The notes: generated by a model from the sequence alone, not told the origin. A stretch of 64,000 nt of DNA from an uncultured Mycoplasmatota bacterium (GCA_947056845.1 CAMSCJ010000003.1:1-64000); one strand, 5' to 3'; positions 27,696 through 36,416 are shown, counted from the first letter of the stretch. Made by a program: numbers and translations.

Positions 27696-28175
27696 ATGAT
27701 CCTTGTTACATTGGGAACGCAAGATAAATCGTTTGATCGTTTGCTTGAAGCAATTCAAAAACAAATTAATTTAGGAAATATTAAAGAACGTATTGTTGTT
27801 CAAGCTGGTTGTACTAAGTTTGATTCTAATGATATGGAAATGTTTGATTTAATCCCTATGGATGATTTTGATAAGTTAATAGATGAATGTGATCTATTGA
27901 TTACGCATGGCGGGGTAGGTAGTATTATTGCTGGTTTAAACAAGGGTAAGAAAGTTATTGCTGCTGCTAGACTAAAGAAATATAAGGAACATGTTAATGA
28001 TCATCAATTACAAATTATTGATAATTTTTCTAAGAAAGGATATATATTAAAATTAGATAATTTTGAAAAATTAGATGAATTATTAAGAGAAGTAGTTAAT
28101 TTTAAACCTAATAAATATAAAAGTAATGCAGATAATTTTAGAAAAGAAATTGTCCAATTGATTGATAATATGTAG
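27696..28175 (+). CDS. Alg13/PssE-like glycosyltransferase catalytic subunit
   Basis: 159 residues from the ATG at 27696 with TAGGAGGAG upstream. This is the C-terminal half of a GT28/MurG-type fold: ILVTLGTQDKSFDRLLEAI at the start, LITHGGVGSI in the nucleotide-sugar site and HVNDHQLQI afterwards. It forms a heteromer with the preceding Alg14-like subunit, as in Cps14F/Cps14G of streptococci. The sugar donor is unknown. Confidence 0.9.
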   Translation: MILVTLGTQDKSFDRLLEAIQKQINLGNIKERIVVQAGCTKFDSNDMEMFDLIPMDDFDKLIDECDLLITHGGVGSIIAGLNKGKKVIAAARLKKYKEHVNDHQLQIIDNFSKKGYILKLDNFEKLDELLREVVNFKPNKYKSNADNFRKEIVQLIDNM

Positions 28176-28185
28176 GAATAGATTT

Positions 28186-29667
28186 ATGAAAAAATTAGAT
28201 AAATATGTTAAAGTTTTAGGATTAGTTTTTTGTTTCTTTTTTGTTATAGGGCTTTTAATACCATATACAGGTGATGATTGGAATAATTTGCTTGGGCATA
28301 ATGGAAATATATCTATTATGATAAAGGCTGCTATTGATAATTTTAATACCTTTGAAGGCCGATTTTTTAGTCGAATATTTGATTTTATTTTTAATTATTA
28401 TCGAATATTTTGGGCAATTGTAAATGCGTTTGGAATGACTTTTTTATATCATTTTATGCATAAAATGATATCGAGTAAGAAGAGTTTTATTTTGGTTTTA
28501 ATTATTGAGTCATTACTATTAGTGGATAAGGAGACTTTTTCACAAATATATGTATGGATTACTGGCAATACAACTTATTTTATTCCTTTTGTTTTTATGA
28601 TATTTTTGATTTATATAAACAGGGATATATTTTATCTTGATAGTGGTAGTAATACTAATATTTTTATAAAAATTATACTTCCGCTTTTAAGTTTAATTTT
28701 TAGTATGTTTGTTGAAAATGTAAGTGTAGGAATTATTATTACTTGCTTGTTGATAATTATTTATCGGTATATTAAGTGTAAAAAATTTGATTATTATATG
28801 ATTGCAACAATGATTTTTTCAACGATTGGTTTAATTATTATGTTGAATAGTCCAGGAACAAGGAATAGAATTGATGATATGCCAGAGTTCTCTAATCTTG
28901 ATTTAATTTCAAAGCTTTTTATTACTATTCCACGTCAATTAAATTATGTTTTTGTAAAAAATAGTTTTTTAATTTTCTTACTATTATGTGTAATAGATAG
29001 TTATATATTAAAAAATTTTAAATTTTTAAAGAAATGGCTATTGTTGTTTTTTATGAATGTAATTCCGATTATAACATTAGTTTTAAATCAATATTATAAT
29101 ATTTTTGGTCATGGCATTAAGTATTTATCCTTTTTATTAGACTGTAGTAATCTTTTGGTGTTTGTATATTGGTTATTGTTTTTGATAGTTTGTATATATT
29201 TAGTTGTTAGATTTAATAAAAGGAATAATAATAAATTGTTATTTTTCTTCATTATAGCTTTAACAAATCATTTAGCTATGTTAATTTCACCTCTTGCTGG
29301 TGGAAGAACTTCATTTTTATCTACTATAATGTTATATATTTGTGTTATAATTTTATTAGATGGCTTACAACTTGATTTATTGACTAATAAAAAATTTGTG
29401 AATTTCAATATTGCATGTTGTACGATATTATCAGTAGTCTTTGTTTCATATTATTCTTTTTGTCATATATTAGATAAAAAAAGGCAAAACTTTATAGATG
29501 AGCAAGTAACATTAGGTAAGGAAGAAATTGAAGTAATAATGTTACCAGAATTTTATTTATGGAATGCGAATCCATGGAATGATTGGCACTTATATACTTT
29601 TAAACAGTATTATAATATACCAGATGATAACAGAATAAAATTAATAAAATTTAGTTTTAAAAAATGA
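28186..29667 (+). CDS. Polytopic membrane protein, DUF6056/GT-C-like
   Basis: 493 residues from the ATG at 28186. About 11-12 membrane segments. The first extracytoplasmic loop contains IPYTGDDWNNLLGH with an acidic DD pair, and NTFEGRFFSR after it; this resembles the DUF6056 family and the acidic first loop of GT-C glycosyltransferases, which use lipid-phosphate sugars. A short soluble tail contains WNANPWNDWHLY. Likely role: glycan modification at the outer membrane face, working with the GtrB-like enzyme at 29710 (inference). Confidence 0.6.
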   Translation: MKKLDKYVKVLGLVFCFFFVIGLLIPYTGDDWNNLLGHNGNISIMIKAAIDNFNTFEGRFFSRIFDFIFNYYRIFWAIVNAFGMTFLYHFMHKMISSKKSFILVLIIESLLLVDKETFSQIYVWITGNTTYFIPFVFMIFLIYINRDIFYLDSGSNTNIFIKIILPLLSLIFSMFVENVSVGIIITCLLIIIYRYIKCKKFDYYMIATMIFSTIGLIIMLNSPGTRNRIDDMPEFSNLDLISKLFITIPRQLNYVFVKNSFLIFLLLCVIDSYILKNFKFLKKWLLLFFMNVIPIITLVLNQYYNIFGHGIKYLSFLLDCSNLLVFVYWLLFLIVCIYLVVRFNKRNNNKLLFFFIIALTNHLAMLISPLAGGRTSFLSTIMLYICVIILLDGLQLDLLTNKKFVNFNIACCTILSVVFVSYYSFCHILDKKRQNFIDEQVTLGKEEIEVIMLPEFYLWNANPWNDWHLYTFKQYYNIPDDNRIKLIKFSFKK

Positions 29668-29709
29668 AATGTCATAAATTGTGATAAGCCAATATAGGGG
29701 GAATGTAAA

Positions 29710-30654
29710 ATGAAATTATCAATTATAATACCATGTTATAATGAAGAAAAAAATGTTGAATTAATTCATGACGCTGTTGTTAAATTATTTTATAATAAAA
29801 AAATTTCTTATGAGATGATTTTTATTAATGATGGTTCACGTGATAATACTATTGGGGAATTAAAAAAGTTAGTTGATAAAAATGAGGCTAATATTAAGGT
29901 TGTGAATTTTTCTAGAAATTTTGGTAAAGAAGCAGCAATGTATGCAGGGCTTAAAGAATCAAAAGGTAATTATGTATCAATAATTGATGCTGATATGCAG
30001 CAAAATCCTTCTTTACTTTTAAAGATGTTAGGAATTTTGGAGAAAAATGATAATTATGATAGTGTAGCAGCTTATCCAGCGAAAAGAAAAGAGAGCAAGG
30101 TTTTAGTTTTTTTTAAAAAAATATTTTATAAATTAATAAATAAAATTGTTGAAATTGAATTTGTAGATGGTGCTAGTGATTTTAGGATGTTTAAAAGACC
30201 AATGGTTGATGCTATTTTGAGTATGCAAGAGTATTGTCGTTTTTCTAAAGGAATTTTTAGTTGGGTAGGTTTTAATACTTATTATATGCCATATCAAGTT
30301 AGTGAAAGGGCGAATGGTACAAGCAAATGGTCATTTTGGAAGTTGTTTAAATATGCGATTGATGGACTTGTTTCTTTTACGACAGCACCACTTAGGATGG
30401 CAACTATCTTAGGGTTATTTATTTCATTTGGATCATTTGTATATTTTATTATTGTTATTATTCAAACTGTTGTTTGTGGCATTGATGTCCCAGGTTACGC
30501 ATCTTTAATTGGTATTTCTTTATTATTAGGTGGCATTCAGCTTTTATCTTTGGGAATTATAGGAGAGTATTTAGCACGTAATTATATGGAAAATAAAAAA
30601 AGACCAATATATATAGCTAGAGAAGTTTTAGAGACTAAAAAGTCAAAAAAATAA
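29710..30654 (+). CDS. Bactoprenol glycosyltransferase (GtrB/DPM1-like)
   Basis: 314 residues. The GT2 domain of the dolichol-phosphate mannosyltransferase group starts LSIIIPCYNEEKNVELI; INDGSRDNT, SRNFGKEAAMYAGL and the catalytic DADMQQNP follow. The conserved ERANGTSKWSFWKL precedes two C-terminal membrane helices (roughly residues 230-285). It would charge undecaprenyl phosphate with a sugar for transfer outside the cell, probably to the GT-C-like protein encoded just upstream. GGGG precedes the ATG. It is the last gene of the glycan cluster. Confidence 0.9.
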   Translation: MKLSIIIPCYNEEKNVELIHDAVVKLFYNKKISYEMIFINDGSRDNTIGELKKLVDKNEANIKVVNFSRNFGKEAAMYAGLKESKGNYVSIIDADMQQNPSLLLKMLGILEKNDNYDSVAAYPAKRKESKVLVFFKKIFYKLINKIVEIEFVDGASDFRMFKRPMVDAILSMQEYCRFSKGIFSWVGFNTYYMPYQVSERANGTSKWSFWKLFKYAIDGLVSFTTAPLRMATILGLFISFGSFVYFIIVIIQTVVCGIDVPGYASLIGISLLLGGIQLLSLGIIGEYLARNYMENKKRPIYIAREVLETKKSKK

Positions 30655-30659
30655 TTTAT

Positions 30660-30726
30660 GTCAAATTGAGCTAATTATTTCATATAATATTATGAAGTAA
30701 ATGGTTAATTTGACTTTTTTGCTTTT
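30660..30726 (+). terminator. Terminator of the glycan cluster
   Basis: Long imperfect stem with outer arms GTCAAATT (30660-30667) / AATTTGAC (30707-30714) and inner arms TTATTTCATA / TATGAAGTAA, followed by a T-rich tail. Its 3' arm overlaps the -35 box of the next unit. Confidence 0.7.
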
Positions 30727-30738
30727 TTATGTTATTAT
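30710..30738 (+). promoter_or_regulatory. Promoter of the large non-coding RNA
   Basis: TTGACT (30710-30715), 17-bp spacer, TATTAT (30733-30738). Transcription is expected to start about 30745. Confidence 0.8.
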
Positions 30739-30744
30739 TTCGTT

Positions 30745-31358
30745 TGTAATGGCGCATTATTCTAGTCAATACAATCTATTATGAAGGTGGGCCTAAAAAT
30801 CCACTAAAGAGCATATCTGTGAAACTTTTTGTGCTTGCTTCTTACGCCCAGTTTGGGGTGAGTGCTGAAAGGAAGAGTTCTAGGGCGACCGTAATGGCAT
30901 ACGTTATCGACCCAGTTCTTGAGGAGACCCATTCTTGTGTTTAGCCTACACACATTATGTTGATGGACTAAATACGAAATGGGATTGAACCTACTAGGTG
31001 ATGAAAGTTACGAGTAGTGTAGCTTGTCTTGCGTGAGAATATGGGAATAACTGATCTACTAAAAATTTTTTGGCCAAAAAAATTTTTGGATTGCAGTTTG
31101 AAACTATTTTTGCAAAAAAGAATTAATTTTAGATTGATTGTCGAGGAAATCTCCTAGAATGTTTTTTAAGATAGGATTGCAGTGCGTACTAAGTGGTAAT
31201 CAAGTCATATGTTTGGCAACAATATATCAGATTTTTTAATGGGGAACCGCTTTTTGGTAACGAAAAGTAAAATTTGGGGAAATCCAACTTGACCTAAGAC
31301 GTAAAGTTTACTATTTTAAAGCCATTTATGTAAAAAGGGGTTTAGAAACCCTTTTTTT
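30745..31358 (+). ncRNA. Candidate large structured non-coding RNA (~610 nt)
   Basis: No coding frame covers this stretch, yet it begins at a near-perfect promoter and ends in a strong terminator at 31332-31358. It is visibly richer in G+C and in CC/GG blocks than the surrounding intergenic DNA (for example GGTGGGCC, GGGCGACC, GGGGAACCGC). Internal paired elements are visible, including a near-palindrome centred on TTTTTTGGCCAAAAAA at ~31074. It lacks the tmRNA tRNA-like ends and the RNase P core GAGGAAAGTCC. Length and setting fit large ornate Bacillota RNAs such as the ROOL, GOLLD or OLE classes; I cannot assign it to one by eye. Confidence 0.65.
31332..31358 (+). terminator. Terminator of the large non-coding RNA
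   Basis: AAAAA-G-GGGTTT / AAACCC-TTTTTTT hairpin with T run. Confidence 0.85.
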
Positions 31359-31370
31359 GATATAAAAAAA

Positions 31371-31458
31371 GGAACTGTCGGATTAACAGTTCCAAAAAAG
31401 AATAAAAAGGGGTTGGCTAGTGTGATACTAGCTCCAATTCGCTTAAATCGAATTGGTA
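31371..31458 (-). ncRNA. Candidate small RNA of three hairpins, minus strand
   Basis: Three perfect stems lie in a row: CCAATTCG/CGAATTGG (31434-31456), GCTAGT/ACTAGC (31416-31432) and GGAACTGT/ACAGTTCC (31371-31393). Read on the minus strand the last is followed by TTTTTTT (31364-31370), so it acts as a terminator. A minus-strand promoter TTGACT (31488-31493), 17-bp spacer, TAGTAT (31465-31470) precedes the first stem. The RNA would be ~90 nt and convergent with the large non-coding RNA. Confidence 0.5.
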
Positions 31459-31532
31459 CTGTATATACTAATCGAAAATGTTCAAAAAGTCAATGCTTTT
31501 TTTAAAAAAATTTAAATTATTATAAAAAAATA

Positions 31533-31561
31533 TTGTATAACGAACAAAAGTTTGTTAAAAT
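31533..31561 (+). promoter_or_regulatory. recG promoter with LexA (SOS) operator
   Basis: TTGTAT (31533-31538), 17-bp spacer, TAAAAT (31556-31561). Within the spacer, 31541-31554 reads CGAACAAAAGTTTG, which fits the Gram-positive LexA/DinR box CGAAC-N4-GTTYG. A LexA dimer here would block the promoter, so recG should be induced by DNA damage. Confidence 0.75.
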
Positions 31562-31581
31562 GGTTTTAGATGGTAGGTGAT

Positions 31582-33582
31582 ATGTTGGAATTAACAGAAG
31601 TTAATGGAATAGGTTCGAAGGCTATTATAGCTCTAAATAAATTAAGTATTTATAGTGTTGAAAAGTTAGTAACATATTATCCTTTTCGATATAATATCTT
31701 GAAACGCTCAAATTTGTTAGAACTATTACAGGACGATAATGTTGTTATTGATGGGGTAATTGAAAGTAAGCCTAATATTTTTTTCTTTGCTAAACATAAA
31801 GATAAAATGACTTTTAAAATAAAGACTGATAATATGATACTTTCTATAATTATTTATAATCGTGGTTATTTAAAGAATAAGTTATTAATAGGTAATATAA
31901 TTACAGTTATTGGTAAATATGATAAATTACATAATATAATTGTTGCAAATGATATTAAATTATCCCCTTTAGCTGAAATTCCAGCGATAGAACCAATTTA
32001 TCACGCTAATTATAGTATTACATCTAATAAAATACATAATTATATTGTTAAGGCTTTAAAAAAGGATTTTGAACTAATCGATTATATTCCAGATAAGTAT
32101 GTTCAAAAATATAATTTTATAGGTAAAAAAGATGCTGTTATGATTGCGCATAATCCTACTAATATGAATTCATTAAATAAAGCATTGAATCGATTAAAAT
32201 ATGAAGAATTATTTTTATTTATGATAAAAATTAATTATCTTAAACTAAATAATAATTTTCAGTTTGGATTAAAACGTAATACCGATAGAGTAGATATTGA
32301 TAGATTTATTAATGATTTAAGTTTTACTTTGACAGCTGATCAGTTGAATTGTGTTAATGATGTTTATAATGATTTAGTTAATGAAAAGAGAATGAACCGT
32401 CTTATTCAAGGGGATGTTGGTAGTGGCAAAACTATTGTAGCTATTATTGCTATGTATATTAATTATTTAAGCGGTTATCAAAGTGCCTTAATGGCTCCAA
32501 CTGAAATTTTGACTAAGCAACATTATGAAAATATTAATAATTTGTTTTTTAAATATGGTATTAGAGTGGCTCTTTTGACTGGTAATTTAAAATTAAAAGA
32601 AAAAAAGCAGATTTATGAAAAATTAAATACTGGTGAGATTGATGTTATTGTTGGGACTCATGCTTTATTTACTGATGATGTTAAGTATCATAATTTAGGT
32701 TTGGTTATTACCGATGAACAACATCGCTTTGGTGTTAATCAACGCGCTAATTTAAAAAATAAAGGGTTAGTACCAGATATTTTATATATGAGTGCAACCC
32801 CGATTCCTAGAACTTACGCATTAACTATTTATGGCGATATGGATGTTTCCAGTATTAAAACAATGCCTAATGGCCGTAAGCCGGTAATTACTTATTTAAA
32901 AAAAGATAATGAGATTAAAGATGTTTTAAATATGATGCTAGAACAATTAAAAAATAATCATCAAATATATGTTATAGCACCATTAATTGAAGAAAGCGAT
33001 AAAATTGATTTAGAAAATATTAATGAATTATACAAAAAAATGGATCGAGCGTTTGGAAAATTTTATAAAGTAGGAATATTGCATGGAAAAATGGAAGCTA
33101 ATGAGAAAGAAAATGTAATGAATCAGTTTGCTAGTAATGAAATTCAAATATTAGTTAGTACAACAGTTATTGAGGTAGGTGTAGATGTTAAAAATGCTAC
33201 CATGATGGTCATTTTTGATAGTTACCGTTTTGGTTTATCGGCAATACACCAACTTAGAGGTAGAGTTGGAAGAAATGATTTACAATCTTATTGTATTTTA
33301 ATTAGTAATAAAAATACTGAAAGATTAAAGATTTTAACTGAAACAAATGATGGGTTTAAAATTAGTGAGGAAGATTTTAAATTACGTGGTAGTGGGGATC
33401 TCTTTGGTGTTAGACAAAGTGGTGATATGAATTTTCAAATAGCAAATATTAAAAATGATTATACTATTCTTTTAAGTGCTAAAAATGATAGTGATGAGTA
33501 TTTGAAAAATATTGATTTATATAATGATATCAAATCTAATCAAATAAAAGAAATTTTATATTGTTCCAATGCACTTGATTAA
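31582..33582 (+). CDS. recG: ATP-dependent DNA helicase RecG
   Basis: 666 residues from the ATG at 31582; AGGTGAT is directly upstream, and the ATG at 31570 lies too close to the predicted transcription start. TTG at 31585 is also possible. The N-terminal wedge (LTEVNGIGSKAIIALNKL, YYPFRY) precedes SF2 helicase motifs: GDVGSGKT (Walker A), DEQHRFG (DEQH box), SATPIPRT and QLRGRVGR (motif VI); the ending contains FKLRGSGDLFGVRQSG. RecG drives fork regression and branch migration. Size is normal for the family. It follows the non-coding RNA locus and precedes the integration site. Confidence 0.96.
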   Translation: MLELTEVNGIGSKAIIALNKLSIYSVEKLVTYYPFRYNILKRSNLLELLQDDNVVIDGVIESKPNIFFFAKHKDKMTFKIKTDNMILSIIIYNRGYLKNKLLIGNIITVIGKYDKLHNIIVANDIKLSPLAEIPAIEPIYHANYSITSNKIHNYIVKALKKDFELIDYIPDKYVQKYNFIGKKDAVMIAHNPTNMNSLNKALNRLKYEELFLFMIKINYLKLNNNFQFGLKRNTDRVDIDRFINDLSFTLTADQLNCVNDVYNDLVNEKRMNRLIQGDVGSGKTIVAIIAMYINYLSGYQSALMAPTEILTKQHYENINNLFFKYGIRVALLTGNLKLKEKKQIYEKLNTGEIDVIVGTHALFTDDVKYHNLGLVITDEQHRFGVNQRANLKNKGLVPDILYMSATPIPRTYALTIYGDMDVSSIKTMPNGRKPVITYLKKDNEIKDVLNMMLEQLKNNHQIYVIAPLIEESDKIDLENINELYKKMDRAFGKFYKVGILHGKMEANEKENVMNQFASNEIQILVSTTVIEVGVDVKNATMMVIFDSYRFGLSAIHQLRGRVGRNDLQSYCILISNKNTERLKILTETNDGFKISEEDFKLRGSGDLFGVRQSGDMNFQIANIKNDYTILLSAKNDSDEYLKNIDLYNDIKSNQIKEILYCSNALD

Positions 33583-33602
33583 ATATATATAAATAATTTT
33601 GC

Positions 33603-33631
33603 TTGACTTTTGGATTTGAATAATGTATTAT
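33603..33631 (+). promoter_or_regulatory. Promoter of the small RNA at the integration site
   Basis: TTGACT (33603-33608), 17-bp spacer, TATTAT (33626-33631). A second TATAAT overlaps at 33632. Confidence 0.75.
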
Positions 33632-33638
33632 TATAATA

Positions 33639-33733
33639 GCGTGATAGTATCACGCTGTGCTCTTACGGTTGAATGTGAGAGCGTAACCGAAACCCCCTGA
33701 AATTCCCCTCGAAAGAGGGGAATACTTTTGTTT
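33639..33733 (+). ncRNA. Small RNA gene used as integration target
   Basis: About 95 nt from promoter to terminator with no credible coding frame. The 5' end forms a 7-bp hairpin GCGTGAT/ATCACGC. Next GCTCT/AGAGC (33659-33663, 33678-33682) and CGGTT/AACCG (33666-33670, 33685-33689) interleave, which could form a pseudoknot. The 3' end is CCCCCTGAA followed by a GAAA-capped terminator. The class is not recognised. The 3' portion from 33693 is shared with 47042 and 52182, so integration appears to have replaced the native terminator by the element's own. Confidence 0.5.
33693..33733 (+). other. Attachment site, left end (attL-like)
   Basis: CCCCCTGAA, a stem of variable sequence with a GAAA loop (ATTCCCCTC/GAGGGGAAT), then ACTTTTGTTT. 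The same framework (CCCCCTGAA-N7-CGAAAG-N7-ACTTTTTGTT) recurs at 47042-47080 and 52182-52220 in direct orientation, bracketing the integrase-bearing module. The hairpin doubles as a terminator. Confidence 0.7.
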
Positions 33734-33765
33734 ATAAGGCCTTTTAAGGCTTTTTATTTTTTTCT

Positions 33766-33807
33766 AGATACCAAGCCAGATACCAAAAATTATATTCTAG
33801 ATACCAA
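33766..33807 (+). repeat. Integrase arm-type direct repeats, left
   Basis: AGATACCAA occurs at 33766-33774, 33778-33786 and 33799-33807, between the left attachment site and the integrase gene. The same word recurs at the right end (46906). Such short direct repeats near the ends are where the N-terminal domain of Tn916/lambda-type integrases binds. Confidence 0.7.
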
Positions 33808-33831
33808 AATAAATTATTTAATAGAGTTTAT

Positions 33832-34950
33832 TTAGATACTTAAGTTCAAATTGTCCATAGTATTTTTTACATCAGTTAAGTTATTAGGAAACATATGAGC
33901 ATAGGTATCTAATGTTTCTTTAGTACTAGCATGACCTAAATATTTAGATACAGTAGTTACTGGTTGACCTGTATTTATTAAAAGTGATGCACAACTGTGT
34001 CTAAAAGAGTGTAGTGGTATTCTTCTTATATCAGCATTTTTTGCAATTCTACCATTAATTCTAGACATCATTCCAAATGTTAATGGATCTAATTCTCCGA
34101 AGATAAACCATTTATTATTGAAGCCATAGTATTTCTTTTTTTGATTATATAGTTCTACTAAATCATTGTATAACACATCTGTAAGAGGTAAAGTTCTAAT
34201 ACTTTTTTGAGTTTTAGGTGGTGTTAGCTCATAAAATTTTTGACTATCTCTAACACTATTAGCTTGTTTAATAATAGAAACTTCTTTTTTATTCCAGTCT
34301 ATATCAGACCATTGAAGTCCACGACATTCACCTCTACGTAATCCACAATAATATAACATCTCAAACATTGTTTTATCATTTAAGTTATTAGCACCAGTTA
34401 TATATTTTTGAAATTCATTAAAAGTATATACATCTTTTTCTTCTTGCATTTCATTTGGATCTTTAAAAAACTCTATCTTTTTATAAAAACGCATTAAATT
34501 AATGTCATACATTTTCATTCCCCAGTTAAGAATTATTTTAAGAAACTTTTGAACATCATTTCTAGTAGAACATTTTATAGGCTTATTCCATAAATCTTGT
34601 TGAAATTTATGATACAAATTTCCATCCATATCTTTTAATTTAACATTTTCAAAATCAGTAAAATATCTTCTTCTTTTTAAATATGTTTCCATTGTTCTTC
34701 TTCTAACTTTATTTTTTTGTGATTCAATATATTGGTCGGTAAGAGTACCAAATGTCATATCCATATCTCCACCAAATTCAACTTTACTATTTAAAAAATC
34801 TCTTTCAGCATTCATTGCATCTAATTTAGTTTTATAAGCTTGTGAAAATTTTTTATGCCATTTACCACTTTTATCTTTCTCGTTCCAATAATATTTATAT
34901 TTACGACCATCTTTAGTCCACTCTTTCTTAGGTAATTTATATATTCCCAT
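33832..34950 (-). CDS. Tyrosine recombinase/integrase
   Basis: 372 residues, Tn916-type layout: N-terminal arm-binding region (WTKDGRKYKYYWNEKDKSGKW), a core-binding helix bundle (~residues 70-160) and the catalytic domain. The catalytic residues are all visible: Arg in YCGLRRGECRGL, HSFRH (His-x-x-Arg), His in LGHAS and the Tyr nucleophile in LDTYAHMFP near the C-terminus. AGGAGG precedes the ATG. It lies next to the left attachment site and is read towards it. It should catalyse integration and excision of the module. Confidence 0.95.
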   Translation of the reverse strand: MGIYKLPKKEWTKDGRKYKYYWNEKDKSGKWHKKFSQAYKTKLDAMNAERDFLNSKVEFGGDMDMTFGTLTDQYIESQKNKVRRRTMETYLKRRRYFTDFENVKLKDMDGNLYHKFQQDLWNKPIKCSTRNDVQKFLKIILNWGMKMYDINLMRFYKKIEFFKDPNEMQEEKDVYTFNEFQKYITGANNLNDKTMFEMLYYCGLRRGECRGLQWSDIDWNKKEVSIIKQANSVRDSQKFYELTPPKTQKSIRTLPLTDVLYNDLVELYNQKKKYYGFNNKWFIFGELDPLTFGMMSRINGRIAKNADIRRIPLHSFRHSCASLLINTGQPVTTVSKYLGHASTKETLDTYAHMFPNNLTDVKNTMDNLNLSI

Positions 34951-34986
34951 ATATTGTTCCTCCTTTTTTGGAATTTATAAATATAC

Positions 34987-35000
34987 CAGTTCGTAACAAT
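34987..35000. repeat. 14-bp inverted pair, left copy
   Basis: CAGTTCGTAACAAT; the exact reverse complement ATTGTTACGAACTG is at 47016-47029, 13 bp before the right attachment site. It lies ~37 bp upstream of the integrase start. Possible binding site for an accessory recombination factor. Confidence 0.5.
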
Positions 35001-35034
35001 ATCATTTTATCATATAAACTGATAATATTATAAA

Positions 35035-36416
35035 TCATCTTTCTAAATCATTTTTAGACCTTGAATTTTTCTTTAAATAATCACTCGTTTTATCAATAGC
35101 ATAATCAATATTATTTGCTTCATACCAAGTATATGGTATATGAAGAATATCAAATATTTTAGAAGTAAGAGAGAATATCTTATCTTGAATTTTTTTTTTG
35201 AATAGTTTAAATTCATCAGCTAATTCATCAAATTTATTCTTCCAATTATTTATTTCATTATCTTTTTGATTGATAATTTTCTTTTGATTATCTATGATTT
35301 TATTTTGCTCTTTGTAAGTTTTACCTGATTTAAAATCATTAATTTCTTTAGTAAGAGATTTAATTTCTAAATCTTTTCTTAAATTATCTTCAGCAAGTTC
35401 TTTTGAATAGGTTGATAATTATCTATATCTTCATCTTTATATTGCTTAATAATACCTTTTTTAATAGGATTTAAGATATCTTTTGACGTTTCTTTATCAA
35501 CTTTATCAATAAATATATTTTCACTTTTATTTGCCTCTTTTAATAGCCCATTTTCGCGTTTTATTTCTTTATTTAAAGCATTTAGTTCATATTGTTGTTT
35601 CATAGCATTAGTTAAATGAGTTTTATCTCCACCAATTTCTCCTCGAAATAAATTAAAACCTTTAGATTTTATAAATTCATTATAATCATCTTGCATAAGA
35701 GTATAAGAAGCATTACCACCTTTTTGTTTCCAAAATTGATCTGAATTTAGAAATTTACCTTTAACAGTTTCATAGATATTTTTTCCATTTTCATCCTTCT
35801 TTTGAATTGGTACTAGTTTCTTTTCTCCTTTTTTATTAGTTATTTCATGTTTTAATTGATGACCATTTTGATCTAGTTCAAATACTTTTCTTTTAACCTC
35901 ATTTACTACTGGAGTAAAATATATATGCATATGTGGTGTTGATTCATCTAGGTGTATAGCAGCATACATTATATTTTCTTTTCCTACAAAGTCTGCTATA
36001 AAGTTTAGACTCTCATCAAAATACCTTTTTATTTCAGTTGGTAATTGATGATTTTCATCTATAATTACATGTCTAATAGGTTTATCCTTATTATCTCCAG
36101 TTTTATAAACTTCACCAGTATCTATAAATTCCATACCATAGTGTTCAAAAAATTCTTGGCCACTAGTAATAATTAATCCATTTAATACTTTAGTACTTTT
36201 CTTATTTGGATTATAGTTAATATTGTTATTATAAAGATATTTATATGTTGAACTAGCTAGAGTAGGTTCATTATAATTTATTAATTCTATATTATAAGGT
36301 GTTCTAGTAGAATCATATTTTCCTGAACCTTTTCGCATCTTTAATTCTTTATCAAGTCCTCCTATATCTGATGCTTTAAATTTTTCTAATCGTAGTGCTT
36401 GTTTTCCTGAGTACAT
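35035..36416 (-). pseudogene. MobV-family relaxase, frameshifted near C-terminus
   Basis: The first frame (36416 to 35379, 345 residues) carries the Pre/Mob relaxase core: KELKMRKGSGKYDSTRT and the metal-binding HLDESTPHMHIYFTPV near residue 160. It then stops after LLKII. Removing one missing A near 35400 (CAAAAG where CAAAAAG would keep frame) continues without a stop for ~120 more residues of coiled coil to a TGA at 35035, giving ~461 residues. The nicking domain is intact, so partial function is possible. The protein would nick oriT to start conjugal transfer with a helper element. AAAGGAGG precedes the ATG. Confidence 0.8.

Noticed and set aside
30745-31358. RNase P RNA or tmRNA
   Set aside because: The GAGGAAAGTCC core of RNase P RNA and the tRNA-like ends and tag frame of tmRNA are absent; only the partial string GAGGAAATCTCC occurs.
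33641-33700. A 19-codon leaderless frame starting at GTG 33641 inside the small RNA
   Set aside because: No ribosome site, and the region has hairpin structure from the first base; more likely non-coding.
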